From positions 2,604,001 to 2,668,000 of the forward strand of contig NZ_CP049862.1 of NCBI RefSeq assembly GCF_011300875.1: DNA of 64,000 bases, written 5' to 3'. Position 1 is the first letter of the stretch; every line of letters starts with the position of its first letter. The position numbers were made by a program, and so were the translations under genes. Source of the stretch: Sanguibacter sp. HDW7 (GTDB lineage: Bacteria; Actinomycetota; Actinomycetes; Actinomycetales; Cellulomonadaceae). This document shows positions 7,762 to 17,519 of this stretch, piece after piece. The notes beneath the pieces were generated by a model that was given only the letters and a program-made list of their open reading frames with translations, made no database searches and had not been told where the DNA came from.

Positions 7762-8964
7762 TCAGGACCGTCCGAGCGTGAGCCGCCAGACGCGGTCGTC
7801 GCCGGCCCGCGGCTCGCCGCGCCCGTCGGTCGCGCTCGAGGAGACGAGCAGGGTGCCGCCCGGCTCGGCGAGGACGCCGCGGAGACGGCCGAGGCCGTCG
7901 AGGACGACGGTCGGGGTCGCAGCGCCCTCCGCGAGCTCGGCAAGGTCGACGCGCCACAGCCGCTCGCCGCGCAGCGCCGCGACGTACACGCCCTCGTCGG
8001 TGACGGCGAGGCCGGACGGCGAGGCCTCGTCGGTCGTCCACGTGACGAGCGGGTCCTCGAAGCCGTCGTCCGTGCCACCCGTGCCCTCGACCTCGGGCCA
8101 GCCGTAGTTGCGGCCCGGGAGGATCTGGTTGAGCTCGTCGAACGTGTCCTGGCCGAGCTCCGAGGCGAACATGCGGCCGTCGGCGTCCCAGCCGAGACCC
8201 TGGACGTTGCGGTGCCCGAGGCTCCACACGGGCGACCCCGGCACGGGGTTGCCGGGCGCCGGCTCGCCCTCGGGCGTGAGCCGCAGGATCTTGCCGTTGA
8301 GCGAGTCCGGGTCCTGCGCCGTGCGCGGCTCGGTCGCGTCGCCCGTCGCGACGTAGAGCATGCCGTCGGGCCCGAAGGCGACCGCGCCGCCATCGTGGAA
8401 CTGGGCCGACGCGATGCCGTCGAGCAGCGTCGTCAGCTCGCCGAGCGTCGCACCCGTGAGCGTGCCGCGCAGGACGGCGTTGCCGTCGGTCCCCGTGCGC
8501 TGGACGACGATGTCCGACGTCCCGGGGGCGACGGCGACGCCGAGCAGCCCCGACTCCCCACGGTGGACGGTCTCGCGCGCGAGCGCGTCAGCGCCCGGCC
8601 CGGTCACGGGAGTCGTCGTGCCGTCGGGCGCGACCCGCACGAGCGTGCCCGTGTCGCGCAGGGTCACGAGGAGGTCGCCGCCCGGCAGGAGCGCCATGCC
8701 CCACGGCGCCGCCAGGTCGTCGACGACCTCGGTACGGTCCGTCACGGTGACGTCGACCGGCCCGGGCGGCGTCGTCGCCGTGGGCTCGGGGCTCTCCTCC
8801 GGGGTGGTCGCGCCCGCGGTGGGGGTCGGGGTCACGGGCGTCGGCCCGGGACCGGGCCGACGGTCGAGCACGATCCCCACGACGACGACCGCGACGGCCG
8901 CGAGGAGCGCGAGGACGACGACGAGCACGCGCGTGCGCCGCGCGACGCGCAGCCGCGCGGTCAC
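7762..8964 (-). CDS. secreted PQQ-dependent sugar dehydrogenase-like (GSDH) beta-propeller protein
   Basis: Predicted exported protein of 400 aa. A single hydrophobic segment (about 12-33) is followed by a Pro/Thr-rich stalk (to about 68) and a six-bladed propeller of the glucose/sorbosone dehydrogenase family. Family landmarks include A-A-P-W-G-M-A-L-L-P-G-G-D-L, E-S-G-L-L-G-V-A, the H-D-G-G-A-V-A-F metal/cofactor region, S-L-G-H-R-N-V-Q-G and N-Y-G-W-P-E. In characterised members the His of the second and the Arg-Asn of the third motif contact PQQ; whether PQQ is bound here is unknown. The true substrate cannot be told. GTG start with a GGAGAGGG ribosome site upstream. Monocistronic, following the MarR-like gene on the same strand. 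Confidence 0.85.
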   Translation of the reverse strand: MTARLRVARRTRVLVVVLALLAAVAVVVVGIVLDRRPGPGPTPVTPTPTAGATTPEESPEPTATTPPGPVDVTVTDRTEVVDDLAAPWGMALLPGGDLLVTLRDTGTLVRVAPDGTTTPVTGPGADALARETVHRGESGLLGVAVAPGTSDIVVQRTGTDGNAVLRGTLTGATLGELTTLLDGIASAQFHDGGAVAFGPDGMLYVATGDATEPRTAQDPDSLNGKILRLTPEGEPAPGNPVPGSPVWSLGHRNVQGLGWDADGRMFASELGQDTFDELNQILPGRNYGWPEVEGTGGTDDGFEDPLVTWTTDEASPSGLAVTDEGVYVAALRGERLWRVDLAELAEGAATPTVVLDGLGRLRGVLAEPGGTLLVSSSATDGRGEPRAGDDRVWRLTLGRS

Positions 8965-8992
8965 CGTGCCGCCCTCTCCACCGCCCGGCGCG

Positions 8993-9460
8993 TCACGCGT
9001 CCCCCTGCCAGCCGAGGTTGCGGGCGACGTGCTGGAGCGTGAGGACCGTGACCTCGTAGTCGCGCGCGGCCAGGCCGCGCGTCATGGCGCTGCGGGCCTC
9101 GCCGAGCCCCGCCTGGAGGTCCGCGTACGCCTCCTCCCCCGCCACCGTCACGGCGAGCCCGCCGACGTCCGCGGGCGCGCCCTCGAGGTGCGCGGGACCC
9201 GCGACCCAGCCGCGGGCGCGGAGGTCCTCGAGGTGCGGGACCGTCGTCGCGGAGCCGGTCGCACCGAGGAGCGCGTCGACCTGCGCGGGGCTGCTCGCCC
9301 CGTCACGCACGACGGCGAGCACCTGCCAGTGCCGCCGCGTGAGCCCCGCCTCGTCGTAGACCCGACCGAACGCGTCCTCGACGAGCCCCTCGACGAGGCC
9401 GAGCCAGTACCCGAACGGGCGGGAACCGCCCGGACCTGCGAACGCACCTGTCGACGCCAT
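8993..9460 (-). CDS. MarR-type winged-helix transcriptional regulator
   Basis: 155 aa. The helix pattern R-R-H-W-Q-V-L-A-V-V, a helix-turn-helix (P-A-Q-V-D-A-L-L-G-A) and a short wing (R-G-W-V-A...L-A-V-T-V-A-G-E) match the MarR fold, although the wing lacks the common DxR motif and overall resemblance is moderate. A GGGGGAG ribosome site supports the ATG at 9460. It lies 28 bases upstream of the GSDH-like gene, so the pair may be cotranscribed. No ligand or target can be assigned. Confidence 0.7.
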   Translation of the reverse strand: MASTGAFAGPGGSRPFGYWLGLVEGLVEDAFGRVYDEAGLTRRHWQVLAVVRDGASSPAQVDALLGATGSATTVPHLEDLRARGWVAGPAHLEGAPADVGGLAVTVAGEEAYADLQAGLGEARSAMTRGLAARDYEVTVLTLQHVARNLGWQGDA

Positions 9461-9541
9461 GTCTCCCCCTCCGTCTGCCTGACCCGACCATCCTCGCGCA
9501 GGCCGGGGGTGTGCGCGAGGGTTGCGTGCCGAGTGGAGCGC

Positions 9542-10381
9542 TCAGCGGCCCCGTGCCGCGAGCGCGGCCTCGTAGAGGTCGCGCTTCGCGACGCCCGCGC
9601 GCACCGCGACCTGCGCGACCGCGTCCTTGAGCCGGACGCCGCCGTCCGCGAGCGCGAGGACCTCGGGGACGAGGTCGGCGGGCTCGGCCGCGGCCGGCGC
9701 CTCGGCCCCCGCGACGACGACGCAGATCTCGCCGCGCAGCTGCTCCGCGGCCGCGCGCTCCGCGAGCTCGCCGAGCGTGCCGCGCAGAACCTCCTCGTAC
9801 GTCTTGGTGAGCTCGCGGCACACGGCCGCGGGGCGGTCGGCGCCGAACGCCCCGGCCATCGACGCGAGCGTCGAGTCGATCCGGTGCGGGGACTCGAAGA
9901 AGACCATCGTGCGTCGCTCGTCGGCGAGGGCCCCGAACGTCCGCGCGCGGTCCCCGTCCTTGCGGGGCGGGAAGCCCTCGAAGCAGAAGCGGTCGGTCGG
10001 CAGGCCCGAGAGCGCGAGGGCCGTGAGCACGGCGCTCGGCCCCGGCGCGGCCGTGACGCGCAGGCCGCGCTCGACGGCGCGCTGCACGACGCGGAAGCCC
10101 GGGTCCGAGACCGTGGGCATGCCGGCGTCCGAGACGACGAGGACGGTCCCGCCGCCCTCGACGACGTCGCACAGGTCGTCCGCGCGGTCCGACTCGTTGT
10201 GCTCGTGGTGGGAGACGAGGCGCCCGGGAACCTTGAGGTCGAGGCGCGCGGCGAGCGCGAGGAGACGCCGTGTGTCCTCGGCCGCGACGACGTCGGCCTC
10301 GACGAGGAGGCGCCGCAGGCGCGGCGAGGCGTCCTCGACGTCGCCGATCGGGGTGGCCGCGAGGATGAGCGATCCGGTCAT
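9542..10381 (-). CDS. rsmI: 16S rRNA (cytidine1402-2'-O)-methyltransferase RsmI
   Basis: 279 aa tetrapyrrole-methylase-fold enzyme that 2'-O-methylates C1402 of 16S rRNA. Motifs: L-A-A-T-P-I-G at about 7-13, A-E-D-T-R-R-L around 34-40, [20 protein letters not shown], and F-F-E-S-P-H-R; the C-terminal helical domain ends K-R-D-L-Y-E-A-A. Start ATG at 10381. Divergent from the mannosyltransferase with only about 60 bases between starts, an arrangement common in actinobacteria. Confidence 0.95.
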   Translation of the reverse strand: MTGSLILAATPIGDVEDASPRLRRLLVEADVVAAEDTRRLLALAARLDLKVPGRLVSHHEHNESDRADDLCDVVEGGGTVLVVSDAGMPTVSDPGFRVVQRAVERGLRVTAAPGPSAVLTALALSGLPTDRFCFEGFPPRKDGDRARTFGALADERRTMVFFESPHRIDSTLASMAGAFGADRPAAVCRELTKTYEEVLRGTLGELAERAAAEQLRGEICVVVAGAEAPAAAEPADLVPEVLALADGGVRLKDAVAQVAVRAGVAKRDLYEAALAARGR

Positions 10382-10431
10382 GCCCACAAGACTGCCACGG
10401 CCCGTCCCCTGCCCCGACGCGACTGCTCCCC

Positions 10432-10437
10432 TACGAT
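10432..10437 (+). promoter_or_regulatory. -10 box of pmt, decides its start codon
   Basis: TACGAT followed by 7 bases and GTG at 10445. An in-frame ATG at 10436 overlaps this box, so if the box is real the ATG would be outside the transcript and GTG 10445 the start. Confidence 0.5.
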
Positions 10438-10444
10438 GTCTGAC

Positions 10445-12133
10445 GTGACGACCGCCCCCACGCCCGCCGGCACCGCCGACGACGAGCTCCCCGACGTCGT
10501 CGCGCCGACCGACGTCGTCGTCGAGCCGCTCCCCGACGTCGTCGAGTCGACCGAGCGGCGCCTCCTGCGCGAGCTCCTCGGCGAGCGTGCCCTGCGCCTC
10601 GGTCTCACCGCGCAGGACCGCCTGTGGGGCTGGCTCGGTCCGTTGCTCGTGACGGTCCTCGCGGCCGTCCTGCGGGTGTGGGACCTCGGCCGGCCCAGGA
10701 CGCTCGTGTTCGACGAGACCTACTACGTCAAACAGGCGTACTCGCTGCTGCAGGTCGGGTACGACGCGGCCTGGCCCGACGAGCCCAACGCCTCCTTCGA
10801 GGCCGGCAACCGCGACATCTTCCTCGACAGCGCCGAGTACGTCGTCCACCCGCCCGTCGGCAAGTGGATGATCGCCCTCGGGCTCAAGCTCGGCGGCGCC
10901 GACAACACGTGGGCCTGGCGCCTCGCGACCGCCGTCGTCGGCGTCCTCGGGGTGTGGATCGTCGCGCGCGTCGGCCGCCGCCTGTTCTCCTCGACTGTCG
11001 CGGGCGTCGTCGCCGGCGGCATCTTCGCGATCGACGGCGTCGGCATCGTCCACGCGCGCACGGGCCTGCTCGACAGCTTCGTGATGTTCTGGGCGCTCGT
11101 CGGCTTCGCGTTCGTCGTCCTCGACCGCTTCGACTCCCGCCGCAGGCTCGCGCGGCGCGCCGCCGCGCTCCTCGACGCCGGCCAGGGCCTCGGGCGCTGG
11201 GGGCCGCACCTCGGTATCCGCTGGTACCGGCTCGCCGCCGCGGTCGCGCTCGGACTGTGCATCGGCACGAAGTGGTCGGGCGCGTACTTCCTCGCGGTCC
11301 TCTGCGTCCTCGTCGTCCTCTGGGACGCCTCCGCGCGACGCACCGTCGGTGTCACGGGCTGGGCCAACGGCACGCTCTGGAAGGACGCCGTCCCGGCGGC
11401 CGTGACGATGGTGCCCCTCGCGGGCCTCACCTACCTCGCGTCGTGGAGCGCCTGGTTCGCCAACACGGGCTCGTACAAGCGGCTCTGGGCGGAGGACAAC
11501 CCCGGCCAGGGCATCCAGTGGCTGCCCGCGCCGCTGCGGTCCTTCGTCGAGTACCACGTGCAGATGTGGGACTTCCACACGGGGCTCACGACACCCCACA
11601 CGTACATGTCGAACCCGTGGGGCTGGCTGCTCCAGCTGCGCCCGACGTCCTTCTACTACCGCTCCGTCGAGCGCGGCGGCGAGCTGCCCGACGGCCTCGG
11701 CGCGTGCGCGTACGAGAAGTGCTCGGTCGCGGTGACGTCGCTCGGCAACCCGCTCGTCTGGTGGCTCGGCACGGCGGCGCTGCTCCTGGCGGTCGTGTGG
11801 GTCGTGTGGCGCAAGGACTGGCGCGGCGTCGCGGTGCTCTCCGGCATCGTCGCCGGCTGGGCGCCGTGGCTGCTCTACTCGCACCGCACGATCTTCACGT
11901 TCTACACGATCGCCTTCGCACCCTGGGTGTACCTCGCTCTCGGCTACGCCGTCGCGCTCGCGCTCGAGCACACGGAGGGATCACCGGGCCGACGGCGCCT
12001 CGTGCGCCGGATCCTCTGGGTGGTCGGCGGGCTCCTCGTCGCCGTGAGCGTGTTCTTCTACCCCATCTGGACCGCCAAGGTCGTGCCCTTCGAGTTCTGG
12101 CAGTGGCACATGTGGCTGCAGTCCTGGATCTGA
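10445..12133 (+). CDS. pmt: polyprenol-phosphate-mannose--protein O-mannosyltransferase (PMT family)
   Basis: Integral membrane GT-C glycosyltransferase that moves mannose from polyprenol-phosphate-mannose to Ser/Thr of exported proteins. 562 aa from the GTG (565 from the ATG at 10436). After a 60-residue Asp/Pro/Val-rich cytosolic tail come about ten membrane helices. The first extracytoplasmic loop carries the catalytic acidic pair in V-F-D-E-T-Y-Y-V, followed by H-P-P-V-G-K-W, both diagnostic of PMT. The C-terminal four-helix module and W-Q-W-H-M-W-L end are also typical. The Pro/Thr-rich linkers of nearby exported proteins are the sort of substrate it would modify (inference). Confidence 0.93.
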   Translation: MTTAPTPAGTADDELPDVVAPTDVVVEPLPDVVESTERRLLRELLGERALRLGLTAQDRLWGWLGPLLVTVLAAVLRVWDLGRPRTLVFDETYYVKQAYSLLQVGYDAAWPDEPNASFEAGNRDIFLDSAEYVVHPPVGKWMIALGLKLGGADNTWAWRLATAVVGVLGVWIVARVGRRLFSSTVAGVVAGGIFAIDGVGIVHARTGLLDSFVMFWALVGFAFVVLDRFDSRRRLARRAAALLDAGQGLGRWGPHLGIRWYRLAAAVALGLCIGTKWSGAYFLAVLCVLVVLWDASARRTVGVTGWANGTLWKDAVPAAVTMVPLAGLTYLASWSAWFANTGSYKRLWAEDNPGQGIQWLPAPLRSFVEYHVQMWDFHTGLTTPHTYMSNPWGWLLQLRPTSFYYRSVERGGELPDGLGACAYEKCSVAVTSLGNPLVWWLGTAALLLAVVWVVWRKDWRGVAVLSGIVAGWAPWLLYSHRTIFTFYTIAFAPWVYLALGYAVALALEHTEGSPGRRRLVRRILWVVGGLLVAVSVFFYPIWTAKVVPFEFWQWHMWLQSWI

Positions 12134-12219
12134 TCCCCGAAGGCGTCGGCACCGACGATTTCGCGGAGCGCTGAGAGCGGGCGACGGGTAAACCACTCCC
12201 GGATGTCGGAGGCCAGGGT

Positions 12220-12225
12220 TATCGT
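12220..12225 (+). promoter_or_regulatory. candidate -10 box of the ABC exporter operon
   Basis: TATCGT, 34 bases before the GTG at 12260. A GGAAGG ribosome site at 12247-12252 indicates a leadered mRNA here. No convincing -35. Confidence 0.35.
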
Positions 12226-12259
12226 CGGACGTTGCCCACGTCCGACGGAAGGCTCCCCG

Positions 12260-13996
12260 GTGACACTTCTGCGTCTCGCGCTCCGACATGCCCGCCCCTA
12301 CTGGTGGTGGATCGCCGCGGTCGGCGTCCTCCAGCTCGCCTCGACCATCGCGGCCCTCTACCTGCCGAGCCTCAACGCCCGCATCATCGACAAGGGCGTC
12401 TCGCTCGGCGACGTCGACTTCATCTGGAGCACCGGCCTCCAGATGCTCCTCGTGTGCCTCGCCCAGGTCGTCACGGCGATCGCCGCCGTCTACTTCGGTG
12501 CGCGCACCTCGATGAGCATCGGCCGCGACCTGCGCCGCGAGGTGTTCCGCAAGGTCGACTCGCTCGGCTCCCTCGACGTCTCCCGCTTCGGCACCGCGAC
12601 GCTCATCACGCGCTCGACGAACGACGTCCAGCAGGTGCAGATGCTCGTCCTCATGACGCTGAACTTCATGGTGTCGACGCCCATCATGTGCATCGGCGGC
12701 ATCGTCATGGCGCTGCGCGAGGACCCGGGTCTGTCGTGGCTCGTGTGGGTGTCCGTGCCGCTGCTCTTCGTCATCGTCTCGATCCTCGTCGTCAAGCTCC
12801 TGCCGCTGTTCCGCCAGATGCAGGACCGCGTCGACGGCATCAACGACGTCCTGCGCGAGCAGATCACCGGTATCCGCGTCATCCGCGCGTTCGTCCGCGA
12901 GCCCTTCGAGGCCAAGCGCTACCAGGACGCGAACTTCGCGATCACCGACGTCTCGATCAAGGTCGGCAACCTCTTTGTCCTCATGTTCCCCGTCATCATG
13001 ATGATCCTCCACCTCGCCACGGCCGCCGTGCTGTGGTTCGGCGGGCACCGCGTCGACGCCGGCCAGATCCAGGTCGGGGCGCTCACCGCGTTCCTCCAGT
13101 ACCTCCTGCAGATCCTCGTCGCCGTCATGATGGGCACCTTCATGATGATGATGATCCCGCGCGCCGTCGTCTCCGCCGAGCGCATCGACGAGGTCCTCGA
13201 GGCCGTCCCCACGATGAAGGCTCCGGCCGAGGGCTCCGCCGCGGCGCCGCAGGGCGGCGACGTCGTCCTCGACCACGTGACCTTCGGGTACCCCGGCGCC
13301 GAGCTGCCGGTCCTCGACGACGTGTCGTTCACGGCCCGCGCGGGACGGACCACCGCGATCGTCGGCTCCACCGGCTCCGGCAAGACCACCCTCCTCGGGC
13401 TCATCCCGCGCCTCTTCGAGGCCCAGCAGGGCACCGTGTCGATCGGCGGTGTCCCCGTCTCCTCGCTCGGCCGCCACCAGATCGCGGGACTCGTCGGCCT
13501 CGTGCCGCAGAAGCCCTATCTCTTCTCCGGGACTATCGCGTCCAACCTGCGCTTCGGCCGGCCCGAGGCCACGGAGGCCGACATGTGGCACGCGCTCGAG
13601 GTCGCGCAGGCCGCAGACTTCGTCCGCGCCAAGCCCAAGGAGCTCGACGAGCCCGTCGCGCAGGGCGGCACGAACGTCTCCGGCGGCCAGCGCCAGCGCC
13701 TGTGCATCGCGCGCGCGCTCGCCGCGCAGCCGCAGGTCTACCTGTTCGACGACTCGTTCTCCGCGCTCGACGTCACGACCGACGCCCTCCTGCGGGAGGC
13801 GCTCGCGGACGCGACCGCAGGGGCGACCGTCATCATCGTCGCGCAGCGCATCTCGACGATCCGTACCGCCGACCACATCGTCGTCCTCGACGACGGCAAG
13901 GTCGTCGGCGAGGGCACGCACGACGCGCTGCTCGCATCGAACGAGACCTATCGCGAGATCGTCGAGTCCCAGATGAGCATCGAGGGGGTGGCCTGA
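12260..13996 (+). CDS. ABC exporter half-transporter, subunit with degenerate catalytic Walker B
   Basis: 578 aa type IV ABC half-transporter: six membrane helices (about 1-310) then a nucleotide-binding domain with Walker A G-S-T-G-S-G-K-T-T, signature N-V-S-G-G-Q-R-Q-R and Walker B V-Y-L-F-D-D-S. The Asp after the Walker B Asp replaces the catalytic Glu. In heterodimeric exporters this marks the degenerate site, and the partner encoded next door has the matching non-canonical signature. The start is GTG 12260, 7 bases after GGAAGG; an upstream in-frame ATG at 12203 lies before the -10 box. The stop shares one base with the partner's ATG (TGATG). Substrate unknown. Confidence 0.92.
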   Translation: MTLLRLALRHARPYWWWIAAVGVLQLASTIAALYLPSLNARIIDKGVSLGDVDFIWSTGLQMLLVCLAQVVTAIAAVYFGARTSMSIGRDLRREVFRKVDSLGSLDVSRFGTATLITRSTNDVQQVQMLVLMTLNFMVSTPIMCIGGIVMALREDPGLSWLVWVSVPLLFVIVSILVVKLLPLFRQMQDRVDGINDVLREQITGIRVIRAFVREPFEAKRYQDANFAITDVSIKVGNLFVLMFPVIMMILHLATAAVLWFGGHRVDAGQIQVGALTAFLQYLLQILVAVMMGTFMMMMIPRAVVSAERIDEVLEAVPTMKAPAEGSAAAPQGGDVVLDHVTFGYPGAELPVLDDVSFTARAGRTTAIVGSTGSGKTTLLGLIPRLFEAQQGTVSIGGVPVSSLGRHQIAGLVGLVPQKPYLFSGTIASNLRFGRPEATEADMWHALEVAQAADFVRAKPKELDEPVAQGGTNVSGGQRQRLCIARALAAQPQVYLFDDSFSALDVTTDALLREALADATAGATVIIVAQRISTIRTADHIVVLDDGKVVGEGTHDALLASNETYREIVESQMSIEGVA

Positions 13997-16113
13997 TGGC
14001 CCGCACCGACCGCCGGCGCACCGACGCCGCACAGCCGGACGCCGGAGCCGAGGCCACGGCGGCTGTCGCCGTCGCCGAGGAGGAGCTCGACTTCACGCCG
14101 GGAGAGATGGACGGCGACCCGTTCATGGGCGGACCGCCCGCACGCAAGGCGCAGAACTTCTGGCCGTCGGCCAAGCGCCTCGTCGGGCTGCTCGCCCCCG
14201 AGAAGGCGCTCATGAGCATCGTGCTCGCCTTCGTCGTCGGCAGCGTCGTCCTGTCCGTCATCGCGCCCAAGGTTCTCGGCCGTGCGATGGACGTCATCTT
14301 CAGCGGCTGGATCGGCGTCACGATCAGCAAGCAGTTCCCCGCCGACATGCCGCTCGAGACCATCGTCGCGACCCTGCGCGCCCAGGGGCAGGACACGTTC
14401 GCGGACATGCTGCTGCGCTCGGGCGCCGTGCCCGGCCAGGGCATCGACTTCGACCGTCTCGCGGTGCTCATCGCGACCGTCCTCGGCCTCTACGTCGTCT
14501 CCTCGATCTTCATGTGGGCGCAGGGCTTCATCCTCAACCGCCTCGTCATGCGCGTCGTCTACAACCTGCGCGAGGAGATCGAGCACAAGCTCAACCGTCT
14601 GCCCCTGTCGTACTTCGACACGCGCCAGCGCGGCGACGTCATGTCACGCGTGACGAACGACGTCGACAACGTGCAGTCCGCCCTCCAGCAGGCGTTCAGC
14701 CAGCTCGTGCAGTCGATCATGATGGTGCTCGGCATCCTCGTCATGATGTTCGTCGTGTCGTGGCAGCTCGCGCTGCTCGCGCTCATCGCCCTGCCGCTGT
14801 CGGGAGCGGTCGCCGGCATCATCGGCGTCCGTTCGCAGCGCCTCTTCAAGGCGCAGTGGGCGCACACCGGAGCCGTCAACGGCCACGTCGAGGAGACCTT
14901 CTCGGGCCTCGACCTCGTCCGCGCCTACGGTCGTGACGAGGTCATGCTCGACGAGTTCGACGAGCGTAACGACAAGCTCTTCCAGGCGTCGTTCGGCGCG
15001 CAGTTCGTCTCGGGCATGATCATGCCCGCGATGACCTTCGTCTCCTACCTCTCCTACGTGCTCATCGCCGTCGGCGGCGGCCTGCGCGTCGCGTCCGGCA
15101 GCATGACGCTCGGTGACGCGACGGCGTTCATCCAGTACTCGCGCGAGTTCACGCAGCCCATCGCGGAGATGGCCGGCATCGCGAACATGCTCCAGTCGGG
15201 CGTCGCCTCGGCCGAGCGCACGTTCGAGCTGCTCGACGCCGAGGAGGAGGAGCCCGACGACGCGTCGGCCACGCTGCCCGCGCGCACCGACGGGCACGTC
15301 GAGCTCCGCGACGTCTCGTTCTCCTACGACCCCGCCAGCCCGCTCATCGAGAACCTCTCGCTCACCGTGCAGCCGGGGCAGACGGTCGCGATCGTCGGTC
15401 ACACGGGCGCCGGCAAGACGACGCTCGTCAACCTCATCATGCGGTTCTACGAGATCCAGGGCGGGCAGATCCTCCTCGACGGCGTCGACGTGCGTGACCT
15501 CACGCGCTCCGACCTGCGCGGACAGGTCGGCATGGTCCTCCAGGACGCGTGGCTGTGGGGCGGGACCATCCGCGACAACATCCGCTACGGCCGCCTCGAC
15601 GCGACCGACGAGGAGATCATCGAGGCGGCGAAGGCCACGATGGTCGACCGCTTCGTGCGGCAGCTGCCCGACGGCTACGACACGGTCGTCGACTCCGACG
15701 GCGGCTCCGTCTCCGCCGGCGAGCGGCAGCTCATCACGATCGCGCGCGCGTTCCTCTCGCAGCCGTCGCTGCTCATCCTCGACGAGGCGACGAGCTCGGT
15801 CGACACCCGCACCGAGCTGCTCGTGCAGCACGCGATGCACGCGCTGCGCTCCGACCGGACGTCGTTCGTCATCGCGCACCGGCTCTCGACGATCCGCGAC
15901 GCGGACCTCATCCTCGTCATGGAGGCGGGCCGCATCGTCGAGCAGGGCAACCACACAGAGCTGCTCGAGCGCGGCGGTGCCTACCGCGAGCTCTACGAGA
16001 GCCAGTTCCGCGGCGGGCCGGAGTCCGCGCCCGGGGACGACGAGACGTCCGACGACGAGTCGTCGGCCGACGCGGCCGACGTGACGGACGAGGACGCACC
16101 GGATCAGGCGTGA
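13996..16113 (+). CDS. ABC exporter half-transporter, subunit with canonical Walker B
   Basis: 705 aa partner of the preceding gene. An acidic N-terminal tail of about 60 residues precedes six membrane helices; between the first two is an unusually long loop (about residues 105-160). The NBD has Walker A G-H-T-G-A-G-K-T-T, Walker B L-L-I-L-D-E-A-T with the catalytic Glu, and H-loop I-A-H-R-L-S, but its signature is S-V-S-A-G-E-R-Q-L instead of SGGQ. Thus the site formed by this signature and the partner's Walker motifs is doubly degenerate while the other is canonical, the pattern of BmrCD/TM287-288-type heterodimers. It ends in a Asp/Glu/Ser-rich tail. Likely exports drugs, lipids or peptides; not resolvable. 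Confidence 0.92.
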   Translation: MARTDRRRTDAAQPDAGAEATAAVAVAEEELDFTPGEMDGDPFMGGPPARKAQNFWPSAKRLVGLLAPEKALMSIVLAFVVGSVVLSVIAPKVLGRAMDVIFSGWIGVTISKQFPADMPLETIVATLRAQGQDTFADMLLRSGAVPGQGIDFDRLAVLIATVLGLYVVSSIFMWAQGFILNRLVMRVVYNLREEIEHKLNRLPLSYFDTRQRGDVMSRVTNDVDNVQSALQQAFSQLVQSIMMVLGILVMMFVVSWQLALLALIALPLSGAVAGIIGVRSQRLFKAQWAHTGAVNGHVEETFSGLDLVRAYGRDEVMLDEFDERNDKLFQASFGAQFVSGMIMPAMTFVSYLSYVLIAVGGGLRVASGSMTLGDATAFIQYSREFTQPIAEMAGIANMLQSGVASAERTFELLDAEEEEPDDASATLPARTDGHVELRDVSFSYDPASPLIENLSLTVQPGQTVAIVGHTGAGKTTLVNLIMRFYEIQGGQILLDGVDVRDLTRSDLRGQVGMVLQDAWLWGGTIRDNIRYGRLDATDEEIIEAAKATMVDRFVRQLPDGYDTVVDSDGGSVSAGERQLITIARAFLSQPSLLILDEATSSVDTRTELLVQHAMHALRSDRTSFVIAHRLSTIRDADLILVMEAGRIVEQGNHTELLERGGAYRELYESQFRGGPESAPGDDETSDDESSADAADVTDEDAPDQA

Positions 16114-16137
16114 CACCCGCCTGATCCCCGCACGGAG

Positions 16138-16172
16138 CCGAGGGCCCGCGACCACAGGTCGCGGGCCCTCGG
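16138..16172 (+). terminator. strong GC hairpin after ABC exporter
   Basis: Perfect 16-bp stem (16138-16153 with 16157-16172) with a 3-base loop, 24 bases past the exporter stop. No U-tract. Confidence 0.75.
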
Positions 16173-16254
16173 CCGTCCGTGTCATCACCTGCACGGTCGC
16201 GTGCGCGTCCTGCCGCCCGCGGGCCCGGTCCGGTGGGCCGCCGCGACTGGCGAC

Positions 16255-16260
16255 TACCGT
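16255..16260 (+). promoter_or_regulatory. -10 box of ald (leaderless)
   Basis: TACCGT, 6 bases (GGAGCC), then ATG. The transcript would begin at the start codon. The GGAG in between is too close to act as a Shine-Dalgarno. Confidence 0.5.
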
Positions 16261-16266
16261 GGAGCC

Positions 16267-17400
16267 ATGCGCATCGGTGTTCCCACGGAGACCAAGACCC
16301 ACGAGTATCGCGTCGCGTGCACGCCCGGCGGCGTCCACGCGCTCGTCGCGGCGGGCCACGAGGTGCTCGTCGAGGCCGGCGCAGGTGCGGGCTCCGCGAT
16401 GCCCGACGACGAGTACGTGGCGGCCGGCGCGACCGTCGTCGCGGACGCGGCCGAGGTCTGGGAGCGCGCGGAGCTCGTCTGCAAGGTCAAGGAGCCGACG
16501 CCCGCCGAGCACGCCTTCCTGCGGCCGGGGCTCGAGCTCTTCACCTACCTCCACGCGGCCGCCGACCTGCCGCTCACGCGTGCGCTGCTCGACCACCGGG
16601 TCACGAGCTATGCGTACGAGACGGTCACCGGGCCGACGGGTGGCCTGCCGCTGCTCGCGCCGATGAGCGAGATCGCGGGCCGGCTCGCGGCGCAGGTCGG
16701 CGCGGTCGAGCTCATGCGCTCGCGCGGCGGCCGCGGCATCCTCATGGGCGGCGTGCCGGGCACGCCGCCGGCGAAGGTCGTCGTGCTCGGCGGCGGGACC
16801 GTCGGGCGCAACGCGGCGCAGATCGCGCTCGGCATGCGCGCGGACGTCACCGTCGTCGACGTCTCGCCGGAGACGCTGCGGGCGATCGACACCGAGACGG
16901 GCGGTCACGTGCGGACGGCGGCGTCGAACGCGTGGGAGATCGAGCCGTTCCTCCTCGAGGCCGACCTCGTCGTCGGGGCCGTGCTCGTGCCGGGGGCGCG
17001 GACGCCGCACCTCGTCTCGGACGCGCTCGTCGCGCGGATGCGCGAGGGCTCGGTGCTCGTCGACGTGGCGATCGACCAGGGCGGCTGCTTCGAGGTGTCG
17101 CACCCCACGACGCACGACGACCCCGTCTACCAGGTGCACGGCTCGCGGGTGTACGCGGTCGCGAACATGCCCGGAGCGGTGCCGGTGACGTCGACGCGGG
17201 CGCTGACGAACGCGACGCTGCCGTACCTGCTCGAGCTCGCCAGCGGCACGCCCCTCGCGGTCGGGGCAGACGACGGCGACCACGGGCCGCGCCGGGCGTC
17301 GCTGCGCGCGGGCCTGCGCGCCGGGCTCACGACGAGCGAGGGACTCGTCCGGCACGTGGGCGTCGCCGACGCCCATGGCCTGCCGCTCGCCACCCTCTGA
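16267..17400 (+). CDS. ald: alanine dehydrogenase
   Basis: NAD-dependent oxidative deamination of L-alanine to pyruvate, reversible; cytosolic hexamer in characterised enzymes. 377 aa, full length. Starts M-R-I-G-V-P-T-E-T-K as in the family; substrate-site K-V-K-E-P at about 77-81 and the H-A-A-A-D region (His about 97) correspond to the catalytic Lys and His; NAD fold V-V-V-L-G-G-G-T-V-G at about 175-184; V-D-V-A-I-D-Q-G-G-C and V-A-N-M-P-G-A-V-P further on. Flanked by terminators on both sides, so monocistronic. Confidence 0.96.
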   Translation: MRIGVPTETKTHEYRVACTPGGVHALVAAGHEVLVEAGAGAGSAMPDDEYVAAGATVVADAAEVWERAELVCKVKEPTPAEHAFLRPGLELFTYLHAAADLPLTRALLDHRVTSYAYETVTGPTGGLPLLAPMSEIAGRLAAQVGAVELMRSRGGRGILMGGVPGTPPAKVVVLGGGTVGRNAAQIALGMRADVTVVDVSPETLRAIDTETGGHVRTAASNAWEIEPFLLEADLVVGAVLVPGARTPHLVSDALVARMREGSVLVDVAIDQGGCFEVSHPTTHDDPVYQVHGSRVYAVANMPGAVPVTSTRALTNATLPYLLELASGTPLAVGADDGDHGPRRASLRAGLRAGLTTSEGLVRHVGVADAHGLPLATL

Positions 17401-17440
17401 CCGTCTGTACCCTCCGTCTCCACGACGCGCGCGACGCGGA

Positions 17441-17473
17441 GGGCGGTCTCCCGCGCTGCGCGGGAGACCGCCC
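17441..17473. terminator. bidirectional terminator between ald and the transporter operon
   Basis: Perfect 15-bp stem (17441-17455 with 17459-17473), 3-base loop, lengthened by flanking CGGA/CTCCG. Lies between two convergent genes and probably serves both. Confidence 0.75.
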
Positions 17474-17519
17474 CTCCGTGCCTCGAAGCCGTCGGGCGAC
17501 CCCGAGGCGGCCGCGACGC

